Shown piece by piece: positions 44,193-54,689 of a stretch of 64,000 nucleotides of DNA. A program made the translations under genes and the position numbers. The number at the start of each line of letters is the position of its first letter. Within the stretch, counting starts at the first letter, position 1. The stretch is from Caballeronia telluris (GTDB lineage Bacteria; Pseudomonadota; Gammaproteobacteria; Burkholderiales; Burkholderiaceae), in the NCBI RefSeq assembly GCF_001544495.1, contig NZ_FCNZ02000017.1, positions 62,001-126,000 on the forward strand, written 5' to 3'. The notes beneath the pieces are model-generated. The model had not been told where the DNA came from, did not search any database, and saw nothing but the letters and a program-made list of their open reading frames with translations.

Positions 44193-44450
44193 ATGAAAGT
44201 GGAACTGAGGTTTTTCGCGAGCGTGCGCGAAGCGCTCGGCGTCGCGAACGAGAGCGTCGAGGTGCCGGACGGCATCGTCAACGTCGGCGACGTGCGCGCC
44301 TGGCTGCGCGCGCGCGGCGGCGCGTGGGCGGAAACGCTCGCGGAAGGGCGCGCGCTGCGCATGGCCTGCAATCACGTGATGACCGACCCGGCGCAGCGCA
44401 TCACCGAAGGCTGCGAAGTCGCGTTCTTCCCGCCGGTCACGGGTGGCTGA
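44193..44450 (+). CDS. moaD: Molybdopterin synthase sulfur carrier subunit MoaD
   Basis: An 85-residue ubiquitin-fold protein beginning MKVELRFFASVREALG and ending VAFFPPVTGG. The C-terminal Gly-Gly is the site that becomes a thiocarboxylate and donates sulfur to precursor Z. It lies between moeA and moaE, 1 bp from the moaE ATG. Confidence 0.94.
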   Translation: MKVELRFFASVREALGVANESVEVPDGIVNVGDVRAWLRARGGAWAETLAEGRALRMACNHVMTDPAQRITEGCEVAFFPPVTGG

Positions 44451-44451
44451 G

Positions 44452-44931
44452 ATGAGCGTCGTTCGGGTGCAGGAAGCCGATTTCGACCTCAGCACGGAGG
44501 TCGCTGCGTTGCGTGCGCAGAATCCGAAGGTGGGCGCCGTGGCGTGCTTCGTCGGGACCGTGCGCGATCTGAACGAAGGCAGCGCGGTCGAAGCGATGGA
44601 GCTGGAGCATTACCCCGGCATGACCGAGAAGTCGCTCGAAGCGATCGCGCGACAGGCTCGCGAGCGCTGGCCGGGCTCCGACGTGCTGATCGTGCATCGT
44701 GTCGGCGTGCTCAAACCGCTCGACCAGATCGTGCTGGTGGCGACGACCGCGATGCATCGCGCCGAGGCGTTCGAATCGTGCGCGTTCGTGATGGATTACC
44801 TGAAGACGCAGGCGCCGTTCTGGAAGAAGGAGAAGACGGAAGCCGGCGAGCGTTGGGTCGATGCGCGCGAATCCGACGATTCCGCCCTGAAGCGCTGGAA
44901 CGTCGCGGCGGACGACGCGCACCAGGACTGA
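44452..44931 (+). CDS. moaE: Molybdopterin synthase catalytic subunit MoaE
   Basis: A 159-residue subunit that forms the MPT synthase heterotetramer with MoaD. It has GAVACFVGTVRDLNEG, LEHYPGMTEKSLEAIA, VHRVGVLKPLDQIVLVATTAMHR and the catalytic Lys region KTQAPFWKKEKTEAGERWVDA. The ATG at 44452 is preferred; a GTG at 44443 overlaps moaD. The globin gene converges 7 bp after the stop. Confidence 0.96.
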   Translation: MSVVRVQEADFDLSTEVAALRAQNPKVGAVACFVGTVRDLNEGSAVEAMELEHYPGMTEKSLEAIARQARERWPGSDVLIVHRVGVLKPLDQIVLVATTAMHRAEAFESCAFVMDYLKTQAPFWKKEKTEAGERWVDARESDDSALKRWNVAADDAHQD

Positions 44932-44938
44932 ACGCCGC

Positions 44939-45481
44939 TCAGTCTTCGCTCTTGCCGCGCCCGACGAAGGTCGCCGGGAACGGTTCGCCGTTGCCGCGCG
45001 CGGGCAGATCGGGCGCGGCGTCGCCGGTGCGCAGGCGCTTGAGCGCCGCGAGCAAGTCGACCTGCGCGTCCGGAATCCGGTAATCCCAGCCGAATTTGCT
45101 CAGTTGCAGACTCTGCGCGATGCGCAGCGCCGGCTCCATGAAGAGCACGGCCGCGGCCGGCTCGTAGCGCGATTCCACCGTATCCAGGAACAGCGACAGC
45201 CAGCGCGCGAAGTGCTGCGGCTCGATATCGCCGAGCGGCCGGTGCGCCTCCTGCACGTTCCCGCGATATTGCTTCGAGCCCAGCACGAGACTCGACCAGA
45301 AGGTCGTCATTTTCGCGAGGTGGTCGTCCCAGCGGCCGGTGAGTTCCCGCGAAAAGATCGGGCCGAGGAGCGGATCGTCGTCGACACGTCGGTAAAACGC
45401 TTCCACGAGCGCGCGGATATTGGTTTCGTCGGCTTGCGCGTGGCGCGGGGATGGATCGGCGGCGTCGTTTCGCTGGTTCAT
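44939..45481 (-). CDS. Group III truncated haemoglobin
   Basis: A 180-residue globin of the 2-on-2 group III type. It has VEAFYRRVDDDPLLGPIFSREL, WDDHLAKMTTFWSSLVLGSKQYRGN and HRPLGDIEPQHFARWLSLF, where the His in EPQHF is the likely proximal haem ligand. An extra C-terminal tail of ~55 residues (SLQLSKFGWDYRIPDAQ onward) goes beyond the usual length. It is divergent from an NsrR-like gene, which suggests a role in NO or peroxide chemistry. Confidence 0.88.
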   Translation of the reverse strand: MNQRNDAADPSPRHAQADETNIRALVEAFYRRVDDDPLLGPIFSRELTGRWDDHLAKMTTFWSSLVLGSKQYRGNVQEAHRPLGDIEPQHFARWLSLFLDTVESRYEPAAAVLFMEPALRIAQSLQLSKFGWDYRIPDAQVDLLAALKRLRTGDAAPDLPARGNGEPFPATFVGRGKSED

Positions 45482-45785
45482 GATCTTGACGGTGATTCGG
45501 GGAATTCGCGCGGGCAGGCACCGCGAGCCACGTCGCGCGGAGGGTGACGGCGGGGCGCGATCTGACGCACAATGTCGCCTGACCAATGGCGCTCGCGCGC
45601 GATCCGGTCGGCGGCAACGCATTCTAGCCGCCGATTGCCGCCGGCCCCGCCATTATCCCTCCTGCGCAAGGCGGCTTCCGGCGGATTTGCAGCTTCCCTT
45701 GCGCTTCGCCGGAGCGTTTTCTTACCGCTTGCGCCCGGTTTCCTCGTCGTTTTGCCTCATCGCGCCGTCGCGCGTGCATCGAACC
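45482..45785. promoter_or_regulatory. Divergent promoter region of the globin and NsrR-like genes
   Basis: 304 bp without a gene. Both start codons face outward. TGCAT-N6-ATGCG just before the regulator start (around 45773-45788) is a weak inverted pair resembling part of an NsrR half-site. No clear -35/-10 pair is seen. Confidence 0.35.
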
Positions 45786-46271
45786 ATGCGACTCACTGAT
45801 TACACCGATTACTCGTTGCGCGTCATGCTCTACCTCGCCGTGCGCACGGAAGGGCTCACGACGATCCAGGAAATCTCCGACGCTTACGGCATTTCCAAGA
45901 ATCATTTGATGAAGGTCGTCCAGCGGCTCGGCGAACTCGGCTGGATCGAGACCGTGCGCGGGCGCAATGGCGGACTCAGACTGAACGAACGTTCGGGCGC
46001 GCTGACGATCGGCGAAATCGTGCGCAAGACGGAGCACGATTTTGCGCTCGTCGGCTGTTTCTCCGACGACGATGCGCATCGCCATTGCGTGATTCAGGCG
46101 CATTGCCGGCTGAAGGGCGCCTTCGCCGCCGCTCGCGATGCGTTCCTCGCGGAGCTGGACCGGCACACGATCGGCGAACTGGCGCAACCGGCGAACGAAC
46201 TGGCCGGGCTCCTCGGCATCGTGCGGTTGATGCCGTCCGGCCGCAGCGCGCTGGCCTCGGCGCACGGTTAG
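45786..46271 (+). CDS. nsrR: Rrf2 family regulator, NsrR-like
   Basis: A 161-residue Rrf2 winged-helix regulator starting MRLTDYTDYSLRVMLYLA. It has the recognition segment GISKNHLMKVVQRLGELGWIETVRGRNGGLRL. Three cysteines (C91, C101, C107 in GCFSDDDAHRHC and HCRL) match the Fe-S ligand pattern of NsrR, the NO-sensing repressor, with a slightly longer first spacing. The neighbouring truncated haemoglobin is a reasonable target. Confidence 0.85.
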   Translation: MRLTDYTDYSLRVMLYLAVRTEGLTTIQEISDAYGISKNHLMKVVQRLGELGWIETVRGRNGGLRLNERSGALTIGEIVRKTEHDFALVGCFSDDDAHRHCVIQAHCRLKGAFAAARDAFLAELDRHTIGELAQPANELAGLLGIVRLMPSGRSALASAHG

Positions 46272-46327
46272 GCGCTGCCCGGTTTTGTCGAAAGTCGAGA
46301 AAAATGCGCGAGACACGCATTTAGACG

Positions 46328-46355
46328 CTTGAAAGCGCCGAAAATCGCCTCATTT
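46328..46355 (+). promoter_or_regulatory. Sigma-32 type heat-shock promoter of clpB
   Basis: CTTGAAA at 46328-46334, a 13-bp spacer and CCTCATTT at 46348-46355 match the sigma-32 pattern CTTGAAA / CCCCATnT with one change. It lies about 30 bp before the GGAGG ribosome site of clpB. Confidence 0.8.
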
Positions 46356-46385
46356 TGAACACATTCCGAATTGGAGGTCTCAATA

Positions 46386-48983
<2,598 letters not shown>

Positions 48984-49006
48984 ACGAAGCGGTCGGCAGT
49001 CTGGGA

Positions 49007-49035
49007 GGCGGTGGAGCGATCCACCGCCTTTTTTT
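49007..49035 (+). terminator. Intrinsic terminator of clpB
   Basis: GGCGGTGGA (49007-49015), GCGA, TCCACCGCC (49020-49028) then seven T. Confidence 0.93.
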
Positions 49036-49036
49036 C

Positions 49037-49208
49037 AATCCGTGTGAGCGAAAGGATTATTGCGCGTGACTGAAGCGGCTGGGGTTAATCCGTGCGATCG
49101 TAACGAATTCATGCAATATTCGAGGCTCATCAAAAAAACCCGCTGATCGAATGGATAAATTGCAAACCGTGTCGAACGGCTGCTATGATCCTTGCGATCA
49201 CACGGATT
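49037..49208. promoter_or_regulatory. Three HipB operator-like repeats and the hipBA promoter
   Basis: Three 22-bp sites of the form AATCC-N12-GGATT lie at 49037-49058, 49087-49108 (right arm decayed to CGAAT) and 49187-49208 (inverted, left arm GATCC). All share the core GTGYGAKCG. Their starts are exactly 50 and 100 bp apart. An extended promoter (TTGCAA at 49160-49165, 18 bp, TGC-TATGAT with the hexamer at 49184-49189) overlaps the third site, so binding there would block transcription. Confidence 0.75.
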
Positions 49209-49214
49209 CAATCC

Positions 49215-49529
49215 ATGAAAATTGATCTCATCGAATCGCATGACATCGGCGTCGCAGTGCGCGCCGCGCGCAAAGCCCAGCGTCTGCGTCAGGACGACGC
49301 CGCAGGCAGCATCGGCGTGAGCGAGAGCTTTCTCGGCAAAGTCGAAAAAGGCGCGGAAAGCGTGCACTGGGGCAAACTTTTTCAGGTGCTGGAAGGGCTG
49401 GGCGTGCGTGTGAGCGTCGATATTCCTGACGCCGCCGCCGAACTCTTCGCAGGCGAGGAGCAAAAGCGCTATGCCCGCGTCGAGCGCGCGGAAAAGCGCA
49501 AGGCGGCGCGGGAGCGAACGGATGGCTGA
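49215..49529 (+). CDS. hipB: HipB-like antitoxin / XRE repressor
   Basis: A 104-residue protein with a Cro/XRE helix-turn-helix: VRAARKAQRLRQDDAAGSIGVSESFLGKVEKGAESVHWGKLFQVLEGLG. The C-terminal tail is long, charged and basic (RYARVERAEKRKAARERTDG). It would neutralise HipA and repress the operon through the upstream repeats. The ATG at 49215 follows the third operator by 6 bp. Its stop overlaps the hipA start by 8 bp (ATGGCTGA). Confidence 0.88.
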   Translation: MKIDLIESHDIGVAVRAARKAQRLRQDDAAGSIGVSESFLGKVEKGAESVHWGKLFQVLEGLGVRVSVDIPDAAAELFAGEEQKRYARVERAEKRKAARERTDG

Positions 49530-50877
49530 ACAGCAGCAAGCCGAAGGCACGGCCGCGCGCACCGCCGGACGCCGCCTGATCGCGAGCATCAACGACGTCG
49601 TCGTCGGCACGCTCGTCGCCGACGACGACATCTGGTCCTTCACCTATCTCCCGGCATGGCGCGAGCGCGCGGACAACTACGCGCTGAGCCCGGCGCTGCC
49701 GCTCGCCGACGAAACCTGTCGCGACGGCAGCACGCGTCGCCCGGTCCAGTGGTACTTCGACAACCTGCTGCCCGAAGAGGGCCAGCGCACGCTGCTCGCC
49801 CGTGACGCCGCGATCCGCAACGAAGCCGACGCCTTCGCGCTGCTCGCGCATTACGGCGCGGAATCGGCGGGATCGGTCACGCTTTATCCGCCGGGCGCGC
49901 CGCCAGAGAGCGCGATCGCCGAACGCCGCCTCACCGACGACGCCTTGCAGGCGCGCATCGAAGCGTTGCCGCGCGTGCCGCTCACGCACGACGCGTTAAA
50001 GCGGATGTCGCTCGCGGGCGCGCAGCACAAACTCGCCGTCGTCCTGCGCGGCAACGAACTGTTCGAGCCGGCCGGTCAAACGCCGTCGACGCACATCCTC
50101 AAGCCGAACCATCAGGACACCGACGACTATCCGCATTCCGTCATCAACGAATGGTTCGTAATGAAGCTCGCGGCGAAGATGCGGCTCGACGTGCCGGCGG
50201 TGCATCGGCGCTATGTGCCGTCGCCGGTGTATCTCGTCGACCGTTTCGATCGCGAGAAGCGCGAGGGCGCCTGGCGCCGCCGCCATTCGATCGACGCCTG
50301 CCAGTTGCTCGATCTCGCGCGCACCTTCAAGTACGAGCAGGGCAGCGTCGCGCAACTTGCGGCGATCGCGGCGCGCTGCCGCAATCAGGCGTCCGCGCGC
50401 ACGCGGCTCTTTTCGTGGCTCGTGTTCAACGTGCTGGTCGGCAACTCGGACGCGCATCTGAAGAATCTGAGCTTTCTCGTCTCGCACGACGGTATCCAGC
50501 TCGCGCCGTTCTACGACCTGTTGAGCGTCGCCGCGTACGGCACGCCGTCTTATCAAAAGAGCGACTGGCCCGCGCGGGCGTCGTTCGCGTGGGACGTGCT
50601 CGACGCGCGCCACTACGTCGACTTCGACCGCGCGCTGATGCTGCGCGCCGCCGACGTGCTCGGCATCGCGCGCAAGACGGCCGAACGGCTGCTCGATGCG
50701 CTCGTCGACGGCATCGTGAAGGCGGCCGCGGACCTGTACGCGCAAGTCGAAGAGGAGAACGCCGTGCTGCTCGGCGGCAATCCAGCGCTCGCCGCGACGC
50801 TCGGCGGCGAATTGACGTGCCTGCGCGTGATCCGTCATACGATCATCGCGGACATGGTGAAGAAGCTCGCCAAATAG
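49522..50877 (+). CDS. hipA: HipA-type serine/threonine kinase toxin
   Basis: A 451-residue kinase. The HipA N-terminal domain (~15-125; SPALPLADE, WYFDNLLPEEGQR) is followed by the kinase domain. RMSLAGAQHKLAV (S163) corresponds to the regulatory Ser loop of HipA, HILKPN (K194 region) binds ATP, NSDAHLKNLSF supplies the catalytic Asp (D310), and FYDLLS the metal Asp (D332). All key residues are kept, so it should be active. HipA family kinases phosphorylate aminoacyl-tRNA synthetases and halt growth. It is coupled to hipB by overlap. Confidence 0.92.
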   Translation: MAEQQQAEGTAARTAGRRLIASINDVVVGTLVADDDIWSFTYLPAWRERADNYALSPALPLADETCRDGSTRRPVQWYFDNLLPEEGQRTLLARDAAIRNEADAFALLAHYGAESAGSVTLYPPGAPPESAIAERRLTDDALQARIEALPRVPLTHDALKRMSLAGAQHKLAVVLRGNELFEPAGQTPSTHILKPNHQDTDDYPHSVINEWFVMKLAAKMRLDVPAVHRRYVPSPVYLVDRFDREKREGAWRRRHSIDACQLLDLARTFKYEQGSVAQLAAIAARCRNQASARTRLFSWLVFNVLVGNSDAHLKNLSFLVSHDGIQLAPFYDLLSVAAYGTPSYQKSDWPARASFAWDVLDARHYVDFDRALMLRAADVLGIARKTAERLLDALVDGIVKAAADLYAQVEEENAVLLGGNPALAATLGGELTCLRVIRHTIIADMVKKLAK

Positions 50878-50937
50878 AAACGCCGCCGGCGCTTGTCGCG
50901 CGGGCGGCGTCGTGCAGGCATCGAAACGAACGCGTGC

Positions 50938-51384
50938 TCAGGCGTTCTTGTCGCCTTCGCTCTTGCCGAAGAGGCCCGCCAGGCCGCCGAGCGAACCCAG
51001 CACGCTGGTCAGGTCCAGCTTGCCTTCGGGGGGCACTTCGCCGTTGGGCGTCGCGCGATCGACGAGGTTCGGCAGCACGGCCGCCAGCATGCCCGACAAC
51101 TGATCGCCCGACACGCCGGCCTTCTGCGCCAGCGCGCCCACTTGCTCGTTGCCGAGCACGTTGGTCACGGTATCGGGGCTGATCGGCTTGTTCTCGCCGG
51201 TGCCGATCCACGAGGAGATGACGTCGCCCGCACCGTGTTCGTGAAAGCGCTGGATCAGGCCGGAGAGGCCGCCCGGCTGGTTGTTGATGAATTCCATTGC
51301 CACGGCGATCAGGGCGGAGGAACCGCCGCCGCCTTCAGGCGACGATTTGCCGAGGGAAGATGCGAGGGAATCGAGTAGGCTCAT
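50938..51384 (-). CDS. YidB family protein
   Basis: A 148-residue protein starting MSLLDSLASSLG, with LIAVAMEFINNQPGGLSGLIQRFHEHGAGDVISSWIGTGENKPI and VLGNEQVGALAQKAGVSGDQLSGMLAAVLPNLVDRATPNGEVP, which are typical of YidB/DUF937-related proteins. The fold is helical with a Gly-rich C terminus (VLGSLGGLAGLFGKSE). The function is unknown. A GC-rich hairpin (ACGCCGCC 50880-50887 with 50903-50910) lies between it and the converging hipA. Confidence 0.88.
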   Translation of the reverse strand: MSLLDSLASSLGKSSPEGGGGSSALIAVAMEFINNQPGGLSGLIQRFHEHGAGDVISSWIGTGENKPISPDTVTNVLGNEQVGALAQKAGVSGDQLSGMLAAVLPNLVDRATPNGEVPPEGKLDLTSVLGSLGGLAGLFGKSEGDKNA

Positions 51385-51641
51385 GGCTGTCTCATTACGA
51401 GGTGACGCGGGTTGGATGCCGCCGCGACGCCGCGTGCGGATCGCGCACGCGAGGTCGCAGCGGGAGGCGCCGTCCGCGCGCGGACGACGAAAATGATGCT
51501 GCTGCGCGGTCGCTGCTCGCCGATTGAACGATCCGGCTTCGCGAGCCGCGCACCTCGGTATCGAGTGCCGGCCCGCTGATTGGTTCGATTCGATTCGAAG
51601 CGCTTGCAGTTCGCTGTTGAGGGTCCGTCGATGCTGTCGCG

Positions 51642-52211
51642 TTACTGGCTCGCGGCTGCGGCGCTCGCGGCCTTGTCCTTTTTCTTCTTCGACTTGGACG
51701 GCTTTGCGTCGCTCGCACCCGAAGCGGCGTCGGCGGCGGCAGCCTTTTCCTTCTTCGATGCCTTGGTCGCCTTCGTGCCCGATGCGGCCGGCGCGTTTGC
51801 CGGCGCGGTCGCTGGCGTGGTCGCGGTCGTTGCGGCGGGCGAGGTCGCGGCGGTCGCCGCTGTCGACGATTTGACCGTCGAGTTCGACGCAGCCGCGCCC
51901 GTCGTGGACGAAGGACGCGTCGCGGTCTTGCCGGTCGGCGGCGCGGACGAACCGCCGACGGTCAGGCCCGCCGTCTCCAGGTTAGCGACGGACTTCGTGC
52001 CCAGTCCCTTGACGCGGGTGGCGAGGTCGTCGGCGTCCTTGTATGGACCGTTTTTCGTGCGTTCGTCGATGATCGCCTTCGACTTCACGGGCCCGAGGCC
52101 CTTGACGGACTCGAGCGCCGCCTGATCGGCGGTGTTCACATCGACGGCCGCGAACGCGGCGCCGATCGACAGCATGATTGCAACCCACAACATCAGAAGC
52201 TTTTTCAGCAT
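51642..52211 (-). CDS. ComEA-like helix-hairpin-helix protein with histone-like tail
   Basis: A 189-residue exported protein. A signal peptide (LMLWVAIMLSIGAAFA) precedes a ComEA-type helix-hairpin-helix pair: VDVNTADQAALESVKGLGPVKSKAIIDERTKNG and YKDADDLATRVKGLGTKSVANL, which binds DNA in natural transformation proteins. From about residue 85 the chain turns into a long Ala/Thr/Ser/Pro tract and then Lys/Ala repeats (KKEKAAAAD, SKSKKKKDKAAS), resembling histone H1-type tails. GGAG lies 8 bp before the ATG at 52211. Confidence 0.87.
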   Translation of the reverse strand: MLKKLLMLWVAIMLSIGAAFAAVDVNTADQAALESVKGLGPVKSKAIIDERTKNGPYKDADDLATRVKGLGTKSVANLETAGLTVGGSSAPPTGKTATRPSSTTGAAASNSTVKSSTAATAATSPAATTATTPATAPANAPAASGTKATKASKKEKAAAADAASGASDAKPSKSKKKKDKAASAAAASQ

Positions 52212-52441
52212 GACAGGCACTCCAGAAAGAGAGAGCTAGATTGAAAGTCGGGCGGGCGAAGTCGATCGGTGCCGTTAAGCATAGGATAAAAACCGTCCCG
52301 GACGATAACCGGCCGCATTCTGCCTGACCATCGGGCCGGCATCGCGCGGACGCACAATATTTAACGTTACCGACGCACGACGGGATGACGTGTCCACGAC
52401 GACGACACCAAAACTTCGTGCTCCCGATGTTCTTTGCGCCG

Positions 52442-54685
52442 TCATTGCGCCGGATTTGCCGGGGAACTGGCGGATCGTGACGGATCGCGCAACGGCTTTT
52501 TCGTCGCTTGCGGCGTTTTCGCGAATGCGCCGCGCACTTCGAAACCGACGTGGTCGACCACGGCGCCGTTGACGTCGACGAGTTCGAGCGTGTGCCGTCC
52601 GGGCCACGGCAGCCACGCGATGCGCGATGTCCGCGCGAGCCGGCGGCCGTCGAGTTGCCAGGCCGTCGCGTCGTGCGCGCCGCCCGCGCGCTCGAACCAG
52701 ACGCGCTGCGCGCTCGCGGGGATGTCGGGATCGAGTGCGAAGATGGTGCCGTCGGTGGGCGAGCCGATCTTCGGCGCACCGCGATTTGATGCCGGCGCTC
52801 CGGCTGTCGCGGAAAGCGCGATGGTCGTCATCTGCGTGCCGCGCACGAACCAGTCGTCGCGCGCCGGCTCGATGCCGTCCTGATACGCGATGCGCGTTTT
52901 CACGACGCCTTCGGGCGCAGCCGGTTCGCGGCTCGCCGTCCTTCGATGCAGGTAGTTGATTAGCGCGGCCCAGACGGGCGCGGCGCCCGTGACGCCGGAG
53001 ACGTCCCACATCGGCGCGCCGTCCGCGTTGCCGACCCATACGCCCACCGTGTAGCGCGACGAAAAACCGATCGCCCAGTTGTCGCGCATGTCCTTGCTGG
53101 TGCCGGTCTTCACGGCGCTGAAAAAGCGCGTCGCAAGCACGCTGTCGAAGCCGAATGTTCGCGTGCGCGCGTTGTTGTCGGCGAGGATGTTGGTGACGAT
53201 GAAGCTCGCTTGCGGGCTGAACACGCGCGTGCCCGGCGCCGGCGCCGCTTGGCTTGCGATGTCGCGCGTCGAGCCGGCGACGCCGCCGTTCGCGAGCGCG
53301 CGATACGCATTGGTGAGCGACCACAGCGACACGTCCGCGCTGCCGAGCGCGAGGCTGAAGCCGTAGTAGTCGCCGGCCTCCGTGAGCGGCAGGCCGAGCG
53401 CCACGAGCGTTTTCGCGAAACGATGCGGCGTGACCATCACGAGCGCGCGCACGGCCGGCACGTTCAGCGACGAGCCGAGCGCCGTGCGCACGCTCACCCA
53501 GCCCTTGAAGTCGTGATCGTAGTTCTGCGGAATGTAAAGACCGCCGCCGGTGGCGAGATCGAGCGGGGCGTCGTTGAGCAGCGTGGCCGCGGTCAGCCGC
53601 TTCTCGTCGATGGCTTGCGCGTAGAGAAACGGCTTGAGCGTCGAGCCGGCCTGCCGCGCGGCGAGCACCGCATCGACTTCCGGCGCGTTCGAGAAACCGC
53701 CCGCCGATCCGACCCACGCCAGCACGTCGCCGCTGCGGTTGTCGATGACGATCGCCGCGCCATCGTGGACATTGCGCGGCGCCGCACGCGCGTTCAGCTC
53801 GGTCAGCGTGCGCGACAGTGTGTCGCGTGCGAAGCGTTGCAGCCGTGCATCGAGCGTGGATGGCACGCGCGCGCCCGCCGCCGGATGCATTTCGCCCGCG
53901 ACGCGCCGCGCGAAATGCGGCGCGAGCGCGTCGTAGTCGGAAGACAGCGCGGGCGCGGAGGCGGTGCGCGTGAGCGTCAACTGCACGTAGCTTTCGACGT
54001 TCGCGCAGTCTTCGCGCGCGCGCATGTCGCGCAGGATCGCGCAGGCACGCGCCGCGACCTTCGCGTAAGGCGCGTTCGGCGCGCGCACGAGCGCGGCGGC
54101 GAGCGCCGCCTCGCGTTCGTTCAGCCCGGAAGGCGCCTTGCCGAACAAGGTCTGCGAAAGCGCCGACAAGCCGACGATCTCGCCGCGAAACGGCACGAGA
54201 TTTAGATACGCCTCGAGAATCTGATCCTTGCGCCACGCGTGATCGAGCCACAGCGCGCCGACCGTCTGCTCCGCCTTTTCGCCGACGGAGCGTCGCCCGG
54301 GCCGGCGGCCTTCGTCGTCGATGAGGGTGGTGAGCTGCATCGTGACCGTCGATGCGCCGCGCGTTTTCGTGTTCCACAGGTTCGCCCACGCGGCCGCCGC
54401 GGCACCGCGCCAGTCGACGCCGCCATGCTCGTAGAAGCGCTTGTCCTCCGACACGACGATCGCCTCGCGCAATGCCGGCGAGATGTCCGCGAGCGCGACC
54501 CAGTCGCCGCGCCGCGCCGATTTGTCGATGCGAACGCGCTGCAGCGGAACGCCTTCGCGGTCGAGCAGCACCCAGTCGGAACTGCGCCAGTTGGCGCGCA
54601 CTTCATCGAAGCTCGGATACGCGTGCGCGTTCATCGCGAACACGCACGCGATGCAGCCGATGACGAGGCGCGCGGCGCGTTTCAT
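52442..54685 (-). CDS. pbpC: Penicillin-binding protein 1C
   Basis: A 747-residue bifunctional class A PBP. A signal/anchor segment lies at residues 5-22. The glycosyltransferase domain has E80 in VVSEDKRFYEHGGVDWRG and ASTVTMQLTTL. The transpeptidase domain has SxxK at S348-K351 (GSTLKPF), SxN at S406-N408 and K526TGT. The C-terminal PBP1C domain (~660-740) is present. It starts 4 bp after the stop of the alpha-2-macroglobulin gene, the conserved yfhM-pbpC pair. Confidence 0.95.
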   Translation of the reverse strand: MKRAARLVIGCIACVFAMNAHAYPSFDEVRANWRSSDWVLLDREGVPLQRVRIDKSARRGDWVALADISPALREAIVVSEDKRFYEHGGVDWRGAAAAAWANLWNTKTRGASTVTMQLTTLIDDEGRRPGRRSVGEKAEQTVGALWLDHAWRKDQILEAYLNLVPFRGEIVGLSALSQTLFGKAPSGLNEREAALAAALVRAPNAPYAKVAARACAILRDMRAREDCANVESYVQLTLTRTASAPALSSDYDALAPHFARRVAGEMHPAAGARVPSTLDARLQRFARDTLSRTLTELNARAAPRNVHDGAAIVIDNRSGDVLAWVGSAGGFSNAPEVDAVLAARQAGSTLKPFLYAQAIDEKRLTAATLLNDAPLDLATGGGLYIPQNYDHDFKGWVSVRTALGSSLNVPAVRALVMVTPHRFAKTLVALGLPLTEAGDYYGFSLALGSADVSLWSLTNAYRALANGGVAGSTRDIASQAAPAPGTRVFSPQASFIVTNILADNNARTRTFGFDSVLATRFFSAVKTGTSKDMRDNWAIGFSSRYTVGVWVGNADGAPMWDVSGVTGAAPVWAALINYLHRRTASREPAAPEGVVKTRIAYQDGIEPARDDWFVRGTQMTTIALSATAGAPASNRGAPKIGSPTDGTIFALDPDIPASAQRVWFERAGGAHDATAWQLDGRRLARTSRIAWLPWPGRHTLELVDVNGAVVDHVGFEVRGAFAKTPQATKKPLRDPSRSASSPANPAQ

Positions 54686-54689
54686 CGCG

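Noticed and set aside
51580-52125. 181-codon plus-strand frame rich in Ala and Val
   Set aside because: Antisense of the ComEA-like gene's low-complexity tail, which creates a hydrophobic-looking mirror frame.
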